Assembly: GCF_001039355.2 (NCBI RefSeq)
Contig: NW_019775729.1
Span: forward strand, 121,536-185,535
DNA from: Lingula anatina
Lineage: Eukaryota > Brachiopoda > Lingulata > Lingulida > Lingulidae
Direction of reading: 5' to 3'
DNA: 64,000 nt
The DNA is not shown here. Below are more notes on the stretch, generated by a model that worked only from the letters and a program-made list of their open reading frames with translations, ran no database searches and had not been told where the DNA came from. The first letter of the stretch is position 1.

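Overview
The window is a 64 kb slice of one giant, intron-rich animal gene on the minus strand. Both window edges fall inside or near it: transcription enters at position 64000 and runs toward position 1. It encodes a titin-superfamily muscle protein of immunoglobulin (Ig) and fibronectin type III (FN3) modules with a Ser/Thr kinase near the C-terminus. Splice sites are canonical, and nearly every domain exon starts and ends in phase 1. This is a bilaterian genome with a draft assembly (N runs, single Ns, one apparent unmerged haplotype join). The general look fits an invertebrate, but the sequence does not fix the species.

Layout in transcription order (high to low coordinates). (1) 61006-64000: the 3' part of a giant intronless exon with at least 11 tandem Ig modules of about 89 residues. 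(2) 57372-60658: six single-exon Igs. (3) 51800-57018: five exons coding about 1,380 residues of charged, apparently disordered linker, ending next to an N gap. (4) 34216-51608: three leading Igs, then a nine-domain super-repeat (Ig-Ig-FN3-FN3-Ig-Ig-FN3-FN3-Ig) present twice cleanly and a third time in rearranged form. (5) 31136-33927: a partial repeat. (6) 20991-31822: an uninterrupted run of 16 FN3 domains, including one frameshifted exon beside a decayed FN3 relic. (7) 16814-23136: a 3.17 kb near-perfect direct duplication joined at a single N, probably an assembly artefact. (8) 15838-17523: Ig-Ig-FN3 leading into the kinase. (9) 13529-15638: an MLCK-type kinase with all catalytic residues. 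(10) 12045-12382: a calmodulin-binding/autoregulatory segment of smooth-muscle MLCK type. (11) 2127-11726: six post-kinase Igs with basic and Ser/Arg-rich linkers, then small C-terminal tail exons whose end I could not fix.

I count about 45 complete Ig and 34 FN3 domains (44 Ig and 31 FN3 if the duplication is artificial). The architecture suggests an elastic tandem-Ig and linker region at the N-terminal side, a thick-filament-type Ig/FN3 scaffold in the middle, and a calmodulin-controlled kinase plus Ig anchor at the C-terminus. The closest comparison is a titin/TTN-1- or twitchin-like protein with an MLCK-type kinase. I give no gene symbol because orthology cannot be settled by eye.
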